NCBI GenBank assembly: GCA_030248215.1
Contig: JASANG010000363.1
Coordinates: 57,919-121,918, forward strand
Origin: Enoplolaimus lenunculus
Lineage: Eukaryota > Nematoda > Enoplea > Enoplida > Thoracostomopsidae
Direction: 5' to 3'
Length of the DNA stretch: 64,000 nucleotides
Below the pieces are notes generated by a model. It worked only from the letters and a program-made list of their open reading frames with translations. It had not been told where the DNA came from and did not search any database. The first letter of the stretch is position 1. Every line of letters begins with the position of its first letter. Of the stretch, positions 30,873 through 43,196 are shown piece by piece. Both the position numbers and the translations under genes were made by a program.

Positions 30873-32093
30873 GTCCTACTCGAAATAATCTAGGTACGTT
30901 TGTAAAAGAATATCGTTTTATGTTGTTGTTAATCCAACTGCCTTCAATAATTGTAGTCATACAAAATTTTCTGTTTCACAAAAATGTTTTAGCCTCTGTG
31001 TGTAGATTTTTGAAAATAAATCTGTGTTGCTCTGCGGCAGCTATTTTTAAAAGCATTTGAATTCGTTTGATTTTTCATCAAAACCCGTTCTGGGATGATG
31101 ATGATGATTGCCTGCGTGCAGTCATTGGTTGTTCACTATCGGAAACGGCAAGTTATGATGGCTTCATGTGTAGTAGAGAGAAGATAATGTAATCAAAAAA
31201 ATAAATATGATGCAAACGATGATATTATTATACGCGTTTGAGTTATGTTTACGTCTAGCCGTCTTTCTCCGCTCTGTGTGTGTGAATGTTGTCGTGTGGC
31301 TATGGCTATGAACTGACAGAGACACTGCATGGGTGTCCGTTGAAAATTATATGGGGGCACCGATTGATTTTTGGGGGTGATTCATACAGCTGCAGTTTGA
31401 GATTGTTTCGTTTTAGACGGAGTCTATTTAGGGATATTAGGCAAATTTGAGAGGTGGCACGGTACCACAATGCCCCCCGCCCCAACGCCGTTGTGAGGTA
31501 AGGAGAGCTGTGACTGGCTATAATCTAGAAAGACAGTCGTTTAATGCGATTTGCGATCGATTCTTGTGGGCTTTTTTTGCATGTGTGTATATATGTGCAC
31601 TGTGTTGCGTTATTGGCTCGACGGGTGTTGAATTCCAACTTGTATGATTAGCAGTAGATATTGATTGTTAAGTTTAGGACGAGTTTGAGCTAAACTTAGT
31701 TTCGGTTTATAAGTTCAGTGCTGCTCAGAAACTGTTATATAGTTTTTAGAGTTCATTGAGTTTAGACTAAACTAAAATATGCCAGATTTCAAACGGAGTT
31801 TATAACCGTAAACTACCTGTGTTAGTTTGGTTAACCTAGAAAGTTAGTTTAATGCTGTGTGATTAGCTTTAGCGTAACTCGAGTTAGTTTAAGCTTTTAA
31901 AAAGTACATACATGACAGTTATCGCTTGATCAGTATTGTAGAATTTTGATTTTTTTTCATTTTCATTCAATATGAAATAATTGAAAATGGTATTGGTTTT
32001 GGTCTGTTACTACAACAAACTGGGTTTCACTGATATGTTTTTGATAAATGGTCGACGTATAATAGCGTAGGCGATAATAATTTTGGCAAATGC
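30873..32093. other. No gene seen
   Basis: Short GAT run at about 31095-31108. A 66-residue frame (31447-31647) is unrecognised. Otherwise plain AT-rich DNA. Confidence 0.3.
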
Positions 32094-32272
32094 AAAGATC
32101 AAGAGCGGAACGTTTTTCTGCGGGACTGGAATATGGCAAACATTGTTTTAGGCTAATTTTTTGTTTAGACATAGGCTTAAGTATAAGCTGATTCTTACGC
32201 TTAGGCGTCTCAGACTTAGGCTTAGAAGGAATATGCTTATACTGCTGTTACGTCCCTGTTCTATACATTGGC
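32094..32272 (+). repeat. Family I repeat with internal TTAGGC array
   Basis: AAGATCAAGAGCGGAACGTT and CTGCGGGACTGG, TTAGGC-type words at 32157-32232, then TCCCTGTTCTATACATTGGC. It is collinear with the copy at 9491. Confidence 0.65.
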
Positions 32273-32399
32273 CGTAATTTTAACATTAATGATAATGGAA
32301 TAAAGCTAATCTTACTGTATACAGGCGTACGGCTAAAATTTCAAAGTACGTATAGCAATTTATTTATAGAATTTTGTGCAGTTTTGTAGTTTGCTTTGT

Positions 32400-32510
32400 G
32401 CAAGATTTGCTTAGACTTGGTTAAAGGCATACTGGCTTAGGCTAAGGAATATGTTTATACGACTGTTTCACGGCACCGAACCATTTATACATGGGCCATT
32501 TGTGTGCTTT
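32400..32510 (+). repeat. Family I partial copy
   Basis: GGCTTAGGCTAAGGAATATG, ACGACTGTTTCACGG and TTATACATGGGCCATTTG match the right part of family I. Confidence 0.45.
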
Positions 32511-33798
32511 TTCCATCACGAGGGGTAACTACAAATGTGTCGAATTTTGTGGTGTATATATAGCCGTAACACGATTAGCAATAAAACTGTAACTGCTCAA
32601 TTGATTGGGTATAGTTTTTCCTTAGGGTTGGTTTTGTGACAAGCTGTACGTTTTTTGTTTTAAGGTTAATTTTGTTTCAGGCAGGAGGCATTCATATTTG
32701 TAGGTGAGTACCCGCGCGAGTAACGACTCCGTTCGAAGAGTTTCATAACAGATAACGCAAGCTCACGTTTTCAAGCGTCATAACCGGGAATTTTTAGCAG
32801 AGGAGGTAAAACGGTTTATAGAGGGGCCCAAAAAATATTTCCGTAGTAGATTTTATTGGTTGCACTTGACAGTTATGTCAGTCTCGCGTACCTGTAGTCT
32901 TATGTTGTCCAGTTGGCGTTATATGCTTATACAGAAGATCGTAGACTCTTAGAAGATCATAGGCTCTTAATAGTACGGTGTTGTGAGCCCATTTACTTTA
33001 TACCCGTCCCGTTTCTGGGGAAAAAAAGCTTAAACTTTAGAAAACACACCATATACGCTTAATCTACTGTTACGCCAAAAAAGCACCAAAAAAACCCAAA
33101 GTCTGAGCATAATCCAACTCACGTTTAACGTTTGGGTTTGGAAAACGCTCATCAATCGTGTAGTAAGGGTCTTATCTTTCAAGTCCGACTTTGGTTGTTT
33201 TAGCTGACGTAACGTTTATAATATATTGCATAGATTTGCACCGATATCTACACAATACTCGAACTTTGTTATCATCGTCGGGTTTCAAACTTTTATCATA
33301 TTTGAGCTACTCTTGACCTCCGCTGATCATTATTCATACTTAAAGTTGTAATTTTTGAAAAATTCGATTTTTAAACGCGTCCTAATGTCGTCTTAAAGTA
33401 TTTTAGACGGGGTAAGAAAAATTGTATACAGCATCGAAAATGTTTCCGTACTGTAGAAAGCTTTTGTGGCCTCAAGGGTGTGAATGAAAATATTCGTAAA
33501 CGGTGATATCGTTTTACAAGTAGTTCGGCCGTGACACAAAGACATTACCGTGATTATATATTTGTATGTTGATTGTTACGAACGATACACAGTTTACTTT
33601 ACAGTGATGGGGTGATAATAAAGCGGTTTGCTGTTTTGTTTTTATTTATCAAAAACTATTAATTTATTATTGTATTATCAACTGTGAAATGTTTTGTTTC
33701 ACGTTCAACGGAATTTTCGCTACCATAAAAGTCAGAAAGCGTTTTTTGGGTCGTGGTGGAATGTGTGGTTTAGAATTGTACTGACATCGCTAGAGAAG
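32511..33798. other. No gene seen
   Basis: No open frame of note and no repeat family recognised. Confidence 0.3.
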
Positions 33799-33955
33799 AC
33801 GGTATAACGACAATTGGTCGCCGGACAACTAATTGTCCCAAATTTCATCGATTCGACAATTCGTCACACATCATATTATTCTTTGGCTTAGGCTGAGGAT
33901 TATGCTTAGATTTATTCATACCAGTTAGGAGGACAGTGTTGGGCGATAAGTTTAG
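33799..33955 (+). mobile_element. Family J element
   Basis: GGTATAACGACAATTGGTCG start, CATCGATTCGACAATTCGTC, TTAGGC-like words (33880-33915) and GTGTTGGGCGATAAGTT close. Confidence 0.6.
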
Positions 33956-35093
33956 AAAACACTATTACAGGTGTAGGCATGCTGTGCCTATCTACAATTC
34001 ATCTGCGAAGTTAAACCTGGTAAAAGTTTTACTTTGACGAAAAATAGTTGGAGTAGGTCAACCTAAAAAAGGGGATGGATACGAAAAATTTACCCAGTCT
34101 CGCCACCCCCACTGGATAAGCAACAGAATCAAGCGCAGTACCTATTTTTCATACTTTTTCTAAGGGTTTCGATATTTGTAGTTTACAATTCAAGTTTCTA
34201 CATCGGTGTATCGGTATATTACAGTAGCGGTTCAAACAACTTTAATTCATTCATGAATACAAATTTTGACTATAAAACAAACAACAGAGTAAGGGGTGTG
34301 CGCTATACTCGCCGGCGGACGTCATCAGATTTTACATATATGTTGTCCGTCGCAGTAAATTATAGCGAAAGCTTAACATTTTTGCTGGGGTTTCTTCTGT
34401 GTTAAAACGGTATCTCTATATATTAAAACTGGAATGCATCGCATACGTATTTTGGGCAACTTTCCAGCATAACTTTGTTTACAATGAATTCTATCAAATG
34501 TTCTGTGAAAAGAATATCTGCGTAAAGATGTCTGTGGTGCACTCGCTAACTTTTGCGCGTTGCGCAAAACCGGCTGCGTAGTATACTGCCTATTTTCACG
34601 ACCAACCGGCTATTCATTGATTAATTATAGTTCATTAAAATAGTTTCTCGTTAGTAGTAGTAGTAGTACTTTAGTTATATCTTTGATAGAGCAAAAAGTT
34701 TCGTTTGGTATATAAGACTTCTGACTGACTGTCTATTTTTGTGGTTTGCAATTTATTTGTTGCATACTTTGTCGTACGACGAATTACTTATCAACTTTAT
34801 ATAAACGCAACATCAACGTTCGTGTCGCGTAGATTTCGCCAATAAGTGAAAGCGATTAATTTTGTGTGTAAAATGTATGTGTTGTATATGTATATGTGTA
34901 TATATACGGTAATGGAGTTAAATACTTGAAATTGTTTAGATTTCAAGATACTACTATAACTGTGTGTGGTGTGGGTTACAATAATACAGGTATATAGATG
35001 CCAAATAGCCAATTATTACAGAATAAAATAGGTTTGCTGTTTTTGCGTATTACCGATGCGGAAGTTTGATGAAACGGTAAATGGATCAGTTAT
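33956..35093. other. No gene seen
   Basis: CTCGCCACCCCCACTGG near 34111 may be a worn family A end. Frames at 34373-34581 oppose each other. Short TAG repeat at 34653-34668. Confidence 0.3.
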
Positions 35094-35214
35094 AGGGGTT
35101 GAGCTATACCTTGGTTGACGTCCGGCGCCGTCCGTCACCCGTCTGGCGACGGGTGCGCACGTACGATACCGTATGGTGACGGACGGCGCCGCATGACAAG
35201 TATGGCGCCACCCT
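35094..35214. mobile_element. Family G inverted-repeat element, short form
   Basis: AGGGGTTGAGCTATACCTTG to AAGTATGGCGCCACCCT, 121 bp, with GACGTCCGGCGCCGTCCGTC and GGTGACGGACGGCGCC as complementary arms. The whole unit can fold as a hairpin. Confidence 0.7.
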
Positions 35215-35253
35215 AAGTGGTTGTGTTAGTTTAAGAGTTTATATATCAGACTG

Positions 35254-35646
35254 CAGGGTGCAACATGAATTCCGATTACAGTTGTGATTCAGAACGAGTT
35301 CCGATTCCGATTGCACAATCGGCCGGAATTTTGAAATTTGCTTGTTGTGATAATACGTTGCATAAAAATTCTGTATTATATATCTTTAAATTGTTTTCGA
35401 TGAGTTAACTTATCAATAATTGATTGTAGTTTAACTTTTTACTTAGCTATAAATGATTGCCAGTTTGTTGTTCATGCGACGTTTTCGAGAATTTGAGCCA
35501 GCCAATAGACACTCTAAATTAATATTATATTTGTGAATACAAATTATCCGTACAGTCACAAAATTTCTAGTTCCGATTACAATTCCAGTATAAATTTGCT
35601 GTTCCGATAGCGATCCCGGTATAATCCAGCTCTACTTTGCATCATG
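35254..35646 (+). mobile_element. Family W hAT-like element, long form
   Basis: Starts CAGGGTGCAACATGAATTCC and ends CCAGCTCTACTTTGCATCATG, 393 bp, with flanks TCAGACTG (35246-35253) and TCACACTG (35647-35654), 7/8 identical. ATTCCGAT and GTTCCGAT words cluster inside both ends, and an AT-rich filler lies between. The 152-bp copy at 45.06 kb is the short form. Family C shares only the outermost CAGGGTGCAA. Confidence 0.75.
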
Positions 35647-35654
35647 TCACACTG

Positions 35655-36363
35655 AACAAATACGCAAGCGAGTGCGGTGTCCTGCAGTAGCTTTGAAACT
35701 TGCATTTTGCAACTGATCGAGTTATACAAGGGAGGGCTCGCGCAGTACCTCCTATTTCAAAGGTCAGCCCAACCAACGCTAATGATTTATATGCTCTGTT
35801 GCAAATACGAGTGAGCTGTTTATAATGAGTTTTGAAATTAGACTCGTTTTAGGGGGGTGGAGGCGGTCGGAAAGATCAGGTTACTTGCGTGTCGCGGACA
35901 CTTGTCCAAAATTGCTATAAAGACGAAGTGGAATGTGTTTGCATGTTGCTGTATGTATCATACGGTGGTAATTAATTTAAACTTTAACAGATAAATCATT
36001 TGATGTTAATGGGTGGACGATTAAATATAACGCCTCGGTAGAAAAGTTGGCGGACATTAATTGGCGCAAACTGAGCCCCAGTTTGAGGGCGGTTTTTGAA
36101 AATTTGTCGCATTAAATGGATTTAGAAATTACATAGCTAACGTTGTTTGACATTTATACACGTTTCTGTTTATAAGCTTTGATGTGACGTCGTCCGGGCC
36201 TGTGTGGCTTTGTGTACCAAATGTGAATGAAATTTTATATTTACAGTTGAGGGCTGTTTTGCTATGAAACAAGAAAAATTAGTCGAATCTCGTGAGTAAT
36301 TTGGTTAAAATTTAGTAGGCTGTAAAATTGGAATTCCAGGGTTCAAATTGTTGGTGATACTAC
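35655..36363. other. No gene seen
   Basis: No gene or repeat family recognised. Confidence 0.3.
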
Positions 36364-36675
36364 TAAGAATCGACCGTGTATCCGGAGCCAGTGTAATATC
36401 CGGTAAAAAACCAACATCCGTATATCCGGTTCTCGTTCTGGAGGATCCGGTTGATTATATATAAACCTACTGGAAACGGGATATTTGTGGTCGTGCTTTC
36501 GAATACCATAAAACTGTTTTTTAATGTGGAAAAGTTAGCCATTTTGCTGCGACTGGATTTCGAGGTAAATGAAGTGACACTGACATGAAATGAAAAATTC
36601 AAAAGTGAACAATTTTAAATTAGTATATAATTCCGGCTGCAGTATCTGGTACCATTAATATCCGGTCGATCCCTT
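36364..36675 (+). mobile_element. Family D element, long form
   Basis: TAAGAATCGACCGTGTATCC to ATATCCGGTCGATCCCTT. TATCCGG words cluster at both ends, and the interior (GTGCTTTCGAATACCATAAA, ACTGTTTTTTAATGTGG) is shared with 46985-47340. Flanks agree at only 4/8, so it is probably old. The 79-residue reverse frame over it is not a known protein. Confidence 0.65.
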
Positions 36676-36683
36676 GACAGTGG

Positions 36684-37659
36684 ACAGGGATCGCATTGTA
36701 AAAGTTTGAGAGTCAACGGCCGTGTGTGTGTTTGTGTACGGATGGTCAGTTTGGTCTCGAAGTATCACTCGTAATTACGAGCAATCAACCCAGGGGAGTC
36801 GATACAAATTCTAAGCCAGCTCAACCAACTGACAGTTGTTTGAGTACACGTGACGTGTGACTTTGTATACTTTCACTTGTTTTAAATTTGTGTCAAAAAA
36901 TGTGTCTGAAATTTAGTAAAAGTTTCGCTGTCTAAAAATGGCTAAAATGGCTGACGGTTTGTGGTGGCTGTTTTATGTGTCAAACATGACGGCATTTTTT
37001 TTGTTTACTACTCAAAAATGACGCCATTGGCAACAACAGGTGGCGAAATAAAATTTCTAATCGGTAAGTTTTGTGGTAATTTGTTTGATAGTTGCTACGG
37101 TCAATTGTGATTTTAGCGCGATAACCGCGCGTAAACTTAAGCGTTTTACGGTACGTAGTGTCATCTGTTTGAGTTGTGTTTGGTGATTGTGCAATTGCTT
37201 GCATGCGTTTAGTGTACTTTTGCTTGTACAGACTGCATTGTATTGCAAGTTGCTGTTGTTGATTTTTTTCAAAGTGCGAGACTGGTACCACCACGAGGAA
37301 GACCACCTGTCTTTGGCTGTTCGTTGCTGTTCATTTCTAAGTTAGAAGAGTATTGTAATACTGTTGTGTGTTATTTGGTTTAATATTGGCATTTTCACAC
37401 ACGGTAAAGTAGTAGTAGTAGACATGTAACAAAACATTCTTGTGCATTTTTTGTGTTGTAAAGTTAGTTTTTTTTCGTCTGAGAGTGAGGATTGGAAGAA
37501 TTTGTGTTTTATTGTTTGGAAATAACTTTTTGGGGAGGGAAGCGATCATTTTGGGCGTGGTTTGCGTGGGTAGGGGTTATTTTTGTTTGGGCAAATCAGA
37601 TCGCGTCGTATTTTGTGATAATTGCGTGTTTATTTGTTGATTAAAGTGATGTGAAATAT
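36684..37659. other. No gene seen
   Basis: Reverse frames of 108 (36980-37306) and 70 residues (37337-37549) are unrecognised and overlap other frames. Confidence 0.3.
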
Positions 37660-37872
37660 CGGGTATCGCGACAATAGGGTCGCCTGGTAACTCGCGTCGA
37701 CTGACAACTTGTAATCCGAAATTTCAACAGTTCGACCAATTTGGTCGCCTGTCATTATGGTTGCGCATAGGCTTAGGTTTAGATTACGTATAGGATTATG
37801 GTTAAGATTATTCATTGGCTATACGACACGCTTGGGCTACGAAGTGGTCGGGTGACGAATTGTCGTTGATTC
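37660..37872 (+). mobile_element. Family J element
   Basis: GGTATCGCGACAATAGGGTC start, GACAACTTGTAATCCGAAAT, TTAGGC-like centre (37765-37805) and a right part GTGACGAATTGTCGTTGATT. Both ends carry the GACAATT/AATTGTC word. Confidence 0.65.
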
Positions 37873-38065
37873 GTGAAATCGTGATGCAGAGTGGCCAAAT
37901 TCTACAAATCGATCTGTTGGTCGCTTCCAGTTCTGCACACATTTAAAGTGTATGCGTACGATTTTGTTTTAGTAAAATGCGTAGGCTAAATGCTTTAGGC
38001 ACAGGTATGTTTGTTTTCTGAAATCTAAGCTTGAGTCTTAGCGTATGCGTAAAATGTGGTGAAAC

Positions 38066-38300
38066 TAATAGCAGATTGGCCTAGGCCAAATAGCGATTGT
38101 AAGATGTAGCAAAAGAAACAGTGGTATAAAACTAACGTGTCCAAATAATCAAATCTGATTGGTCTAACAGTTTAGCCAAGACGAAACTTACTATTAAAAT
38201 AACAGATTAGGCCTAGGCCAAATAGTAATTGGCCTGAATTGCAGATTGGCCTGGGCCAAATAGTAATTGGCCTGAATTGCAGATTGGCCTACGACATACA
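38066..38300. mobile_element. Family E element with tandem end
   Basis: AGCAGATTGGCCTAGGCCAA at left; right end ATTGGCCTACGACATACA. A 38-bp block (GGGCCAAATAGTAATTGGCC) is doubled next to the right end. The interior CCAAATAATCAAATCTGATT recurs at 44.3 kb and reversed at 53.8 kb. Confidence 0.65.
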
Positions 38301-38407
38301 CGGTACTTGTTTTGTTGCTCGTGAAATAATATTGTAAGAACCCGATCATTCTTCTGCTACTTGAAGAATGTGCGAGCGCGTTTTTGTATCGTTACAATTT
38401 ACAGATA

Positions 38408-38409
38408 CA

Positions 38410-38442
<33 letters not shown>
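38408..38442. repeat. CAA microsatellite
   Basis: Uninterrupted (CAA)n of about 35 bp. Confidence 0.95.
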
Positions 38443-38443
<1 letters not shown>

Positions 38444-38655
38444 AAATTCCACCCAGATATCTGGGGATAGTGCGTTTTTGGGTGCGCGCGCTTTGTCGTG
38501 ATAGTTGTCGTCGCGCAGAAAATTTGTAAAGTAGTGTAAAAAGACGTGTGTGTGTGTGTGTGTAGAAAGTAGTAACTTAGCTTAGCTGTGTAAAGATGAT
38601 ATTTTTTACGCGCCATCATTTTTTTGGCGCGGTTGAACGTGGAGTAGTATACGTC

Positions 38656-38836
38656 GTAATGGCGGATCCATGAGGGGGCACCACGGCCGTGGCCTCCCGG
38701 TAACAGCATCTCGACCAAAATTATATAGCAATTTTATGGCAATAGTTCGTGGTTTGTGTGCGGGTCAAAAAATAAGTTTATTAGCTGTGAAATTTTGGCT
38801 TCCCCCCTTCGTTTTGAGATCCTGGATCCGCCGCTG
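38656..38836 (+). mobile_element. Family B miniature element with 8-bp duplication
   Basis: A 181-bp copy from AATGGCGGATCCATGAGG to CTGGATCCGCCGCTG, flanked by TATACGTC (38648-38655) and TATACGTG (38837-38844), 7/8 identical. The interior equals the other two family B copies apart from scattered changes. Long forward and reverse frames across it and its right flank are repeat-derived. Confidence 0.82.
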
Positions 38837-38844
38837 TATACGTG

Positions 38845-39854
38845 CAAGAATGTTGTTGTATCAGGGTCGTGTACAACGGGAACCATACGGGGATGGGGTG
38901 TATCCCGGTTGGGAATTTGTGGCGCGAATGGAAAAGTACTTGGCACCTCTGTTTAAACTAAGGGTTCCCGGATTGTGTGTAAGGTTGCGCTTGTTTGGCA
39001 TAAAACGGTTTGGATGAGGTGATGCTGGTTTGAAATGAAATTTTCGACTACGCCACTGTTGTGCTGTATACCCGTTTTGTCTGTCATGTAGACGCAGACA
39101 ATTTTGTGCGTTTTCGTATGTGTATTTTATGCATATCGTCGGAGACTTGGGGGACAGGGGTAGTCGGTAAGTTACAAAGATAGCGAAAAATGGGATAGAC
39201 TTCCGGGTTAGATTTGATTTTATGTACCCGTGGCTGTTGACGGGGTACGCTATGTGGTGCGGTCCTGTGGTGGTGCTATCGTGTTTGAGTTAATTTTCGA
39301 GTCTCGCGAAGAAAAATTTGTGGCAAAACTGGACCCACTACCTCTTGCTAATCGTCGGTGGGATTGGCGTCGTAGGTCGCACGTAGGACAAAATTGTAAG
39401 ATGATGTTTGCATGTATGAAAGTTACACGAGCACGTTTTGTAAAGTGCATATTTTTGTTAAGTTTTTTAATGCAATAAAACATTTTTTGTTTTTATATGG
39501 ATGCATTTTATTTATTGTCTGTATGAGCGTTTTTTCTTTTGTTTTTTAACAGAACTCGTCTTAGAGGCGACCCAGCAGCAGTGTTTTGACGTCTCGATGA
39601 GCACAAAGCTGTCTGGTATACGTAGTGATACCAGGATGTACAAATTACAATTATTAAGGTCCGCTGTTTGGCTGTAAGGGGTATACGTTTGATGGCCGTG
39701 AGGGTGTGACGCTTAATGGTGCGTGTTATTTCAATCCTTTTTAAGGTGTGAATAAAGTGTTTAGCGTTAGGCAGGGCGTAGCGAGGATTTTGGAAAGGTG
39801 TTACGTTCTGTGTTGTAAGAATTTCGGCTAATGTAAAAAAAACAGCGGCGGAGT
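38845..39854. other. No gene seen; family N-like pieces
   Basis: GAAATGAAATTTTCGACTAC at about 39033-39052 and CAGGGCGTAGCGAGGATTTT at about 39772-39791 look like family N ends. The 134-residue reverse frame (39508-39912) covers the second and is unrecognised. Confidence 0.35.
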
Positions 39855-39966
39855 GTATTATAAACATTTTCCTAAGCCGAAGCCTAAAGCCAAGCAAAAA
39901 AATTAGTCTCAAGCTTAAGCTTACTCTTTTCTAGGCCCACAGAAAAAGATTGCGCCCGTGATCGTG
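39855..39966 (-). repeat. Family I repeat, reverse orientation
   Basis: CCTAAGCCGAAGCCTAAAGC, then ATTAGTCTCAAGCTTAAGCT and CTCTTTTCTAGGCCCACAGA, reverse-collinear with the copy at 9.5 kb. Confidence 0.6.
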
Positions 39967-41559
39967 ACATGGGCCAGAGGTTCGAATGGGGGGATTTTTG
40001 TCGACAACTTTTGAAAATTTAATTCCGGTACAAAACGCTAATATAGTGGTGTTTGGAGAAGGCGCGGTGTTTGAGAAATATACACAGTGAAATAGTATTC
40101 AATGGGGGAAAAGGGTTAAATCCCAATATGATATTTTGTTTTCTGTGGATCCGATTTGGGGATCTGATATTAACGTATTCCTTTAACTCCTTTAAGCATC
40201 GCCGCGGTTAAAATGTTAATGTGAACTAAGAAAAAGCGTCGTGAGTAAGCGAGCTGGAAGCCAGACGTTATTATGGACTTACGGAACACTAAATGTTTTA
40301 AGGACCACATCCCGTCGCAACAAGGGGGGGCAGTCGTCCCAGTTGTGAAAAGATGAGGAGGCCTGTCGCTCAGGACCTCGTTGTTCCAGCGTCCACACGC
40401 ACACATGAAAGTCAATATTCGAAATCAGTACGCGGTGTGTTTTTTGAAGTTTTACAAACGGTGTTAACTGCTGTATATACATTGGTGGATGCCGATATTT
40501 GTGAAACGGTGGGACTGTGCGTGCGAGTGATATTAAAAGTCGAAATAAAAAACAAACGACCGAACCGAGCCAGAAGGCGTATTTTGGTACAAAAAGTTAA
40601 CACAAAATTTTTTAGGTTTGGTCCCTGTTGGGTGGGCCTTTAGATCGTGGGGTCCACCTCCCTCCCCCCTCGTTGGATCCGTTAGTGTACAAGTTACATT
40701 TTTCGTCAGCGTGGCGGGTTGCGCTTCTACAGAATAATTGGCCTTTTATGTTATTGCAAGACTATTATAAGTGGTACTAGTGAAAATTTTTTAGTCTATT
40801 TCTTGTAGCACGGTATTTTGGTGTGTAGAAAATATTTTAGGAATGTATGTGTATGTATAGTTTGTTCTAACAGCGTTCATATTGTAGACAGAAACACAAA
40901 TTTGATTTAGTGTTGTAGTAGTTACTGTTTTGCCGACAAACTATAAGAATAATTTAATGTTTGCAATAGTCTTTGTGGAATTTAGGCCGATTTGTTTTTT
41001 ATGTTTTTTATACGTTGTTGTAATTGTTAAGTTATGTTTATTATGGCCATTTAGATATAAGTCGACGGGTTTACATGGTAAAATTTGCATCAGAAACGTT
41101 CGAGGCGACAGTTGTTGAACAGAATAGGTGCGTTCGCAGTTTGATATTAGAGAAAATGATTCTTGTTTTGGTAGAATCTAAACAAGAACTTTAGGTCTGC
41201 TCTGCTGCATAACGATACCAAACAAGAGATGGCATGGCAGTGTTATGGATGTTTCAAGTTTGTACACTGTATACGCCATCGTTTCTGCTTTTCTATTTAT
41301 ATCTATTGCGGTAGTGCTGTATATTGGCGGGATATCGCAGCACCTAAGGATGTGCCTTTACCTTGTCATATTAATAACGCTGAAACGTAATAAAAATAAT
41401 TTTTACTGTTTAAACGGCTATGAATAATTTGCTGCGAAATGGCAAAAAGTTCAGTTTCAGCCAGTGTCTTTGAATTGCGGAACAGGAACAGGAATGAAAT
41501 TTTTGTGCAGAAAATCCATTTTTAACATTAATTCTGATTGAAACGTGTTGATCCGGAAT
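39967..41559. other. No gene seen
   Basis: Frames of 96 residues forward (40353-40643) and 81 reverse (40170-40415) oppose each other and are unrecognised. CCTCGTTGGATCCGTTAGTG near 40668 resembles a worn family B-type end. Confidence 0.3.
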
Positions 41560-41755
41560 CTATGCCAATTCATCGGTAACAAGTTTGTCGCCCCAAGGGT
41601 GTCCTCAAACCAGTGAATGAACCTATACAGAAGCCTATGCGTAATCAAAGGCTAAGCTTAATGATGAGCGATAAATCGTCGAGTTGATAAAATTTCGAAT
41701 TACAAGTTGTCAGTCGACGAGTTGTCGGGCGACGAATTGTCGTGATACCGTTGGA
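41560..41755 (-). mobile_element. Family J element, reverse orientation
   Basis: GAATTACAAGTTGTCAGTCG, then GACGAGTTGTCGGGCGACGA and ATTGTCGTGATACC at the right end, with TTAGGC-like words around 41630-41665. Confidence 0.6.
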
Positions 41756-42998
41756 TCAGATAGATGGGGTATACGTATTGCTCATATTTTTTTGTTCTTC
41801 GCCTTGTCTTTAAATGTTTCAGTTTATATATTCGGTTTTGTTAGTTAACATTTAAATTTGAATGAAAAACGGTTTAACGGATATTAATAACGTTTTTTAA
41901 CATTGTCTTTTTTAGCATTTTTTCATAGTGACTAAGCACAAAAATGTGTATTGAAAAAAGTTATTTTTGGCTGTGTCTCACCGTCACTGCTTTAAATAGT
42001 TTAATTTCCTATTTCCGGCAACTATAAAAATGATATGTGTGTGTGACTGCGTGTGCGTGTGAATTTTTTGTGTTTTTAATGGAAATTGAGTCAGATTTAA
42101 ATATCTGTAAGATATGTACACTATATACACTGTGCTATGGATTATTATTCATAAACAAAAGCGTCTGGTGTTGCTGGAATGCAGCTTAAGTGCTAGCTTG
42201 TTTAAATTGTTATATAAGTGAGTAAATGGAATGGTATGCGTAGAAATTTAAGCCTAATCACATATGTTTGGTTCAATTTTAAGCTCTTTTGAAACAGTTA
42301 CTGTATTATTTAAATCTAAATCTAGTGGAGTTGTTAGAAGTAGCAGATGTGGAAGAATGTTCACTGTTTTTAGTGTGTGGATTTAGAAACTAAATAGGTC
42401 AGAATATACGGAAAATTTCTAGTTTCAATAGTTCTGAAGATTCAGCAAAATCTCTCTTAGTTTCGATTCCATTAAAAATTTGCTGTTTTGATTCCGTGTA
42501 GTTTCGCTGTGCACATATTACTGTTGCTTTTAGTATAAGCTTAAACTTTATTTTCCAATGCGTTTCATTCATATATAAATATTTTCGACAATTAGCCCAG
42601 ATACACCAGCTGCCACGTGTCGATGTTAAACTATGAATGTAAAGAGGTGTGTTTTTGTGGCTACCTGTTCTCGCTGTCTGCATTATGCGCTCGCTCGCTC
42701 TTTCGTACCAAGAGATAAAATTTTGCAACATTATATATAATATCTATATATAATATTTTAGCCGTTTGTTGTTTTGCCGCATTGCGCTGTTTATAAAACG
42801 TTTTGCTGTTTCGTACCGTTGTGTAATGGTGTAAAAAGTAGCCGGCTTTTATCGCGCGCGCGGAATGTAATAGAATACACATGTATATATACATTGTGTC
42901 GGAAGCAGTTTTTGTTTGCTAGTTTGTGTGGTGCAAAGGGGCGTAGTCATGATTTCGTTTCGAGACGATATAACGTCGTTTTTTCGGCTCTTGAATCC
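41756..42998. other. No gene seen
   Basis: Reverse frames at 42399-42894 (77-110 residues) and a 108-residue forward frame ending inside the next element are unrecognised. TA-rich palindromic patch at about 42731-42760. Confidence 0.3.
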
Positions 42999-43006
42999 AC
43001 GCCAGT

Positions 43007-43188
43007 CGGGCCCGTTAGCCAACGGATGGGCCGGGGGGGCTTAGCCACCCCGGGAAAAATTTTGGCCCCCCCCTGGAAGATTTTTAATTTGTTGGTATAA
43101 GTCATTGAGAAGCTTTAAATGCCCCTCGTGAAAAATTTTTAGCACCCCCGCCCACCTTTAGCAAGGTGGGCGGGCTGGCTGCCGTTTG
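43007..43188 (-). mobile_element. Family A hAT-like element, largest copy
   Basis: CGGGCCCGTTAGCCAACGG to GGGCTGGCTGCCGTTTG, 182 bp. Flanks ACGCCAGT (42999-43006) and ACGTCGGT (43189-43196) match at 6/8. A short hairpin (CCCGCCCACCTTTAG...AAGGTGGGCGGG) lies at 43147-43174. Confidence 0.7.
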
Positions 43189-43196
43189 ACGTCGGT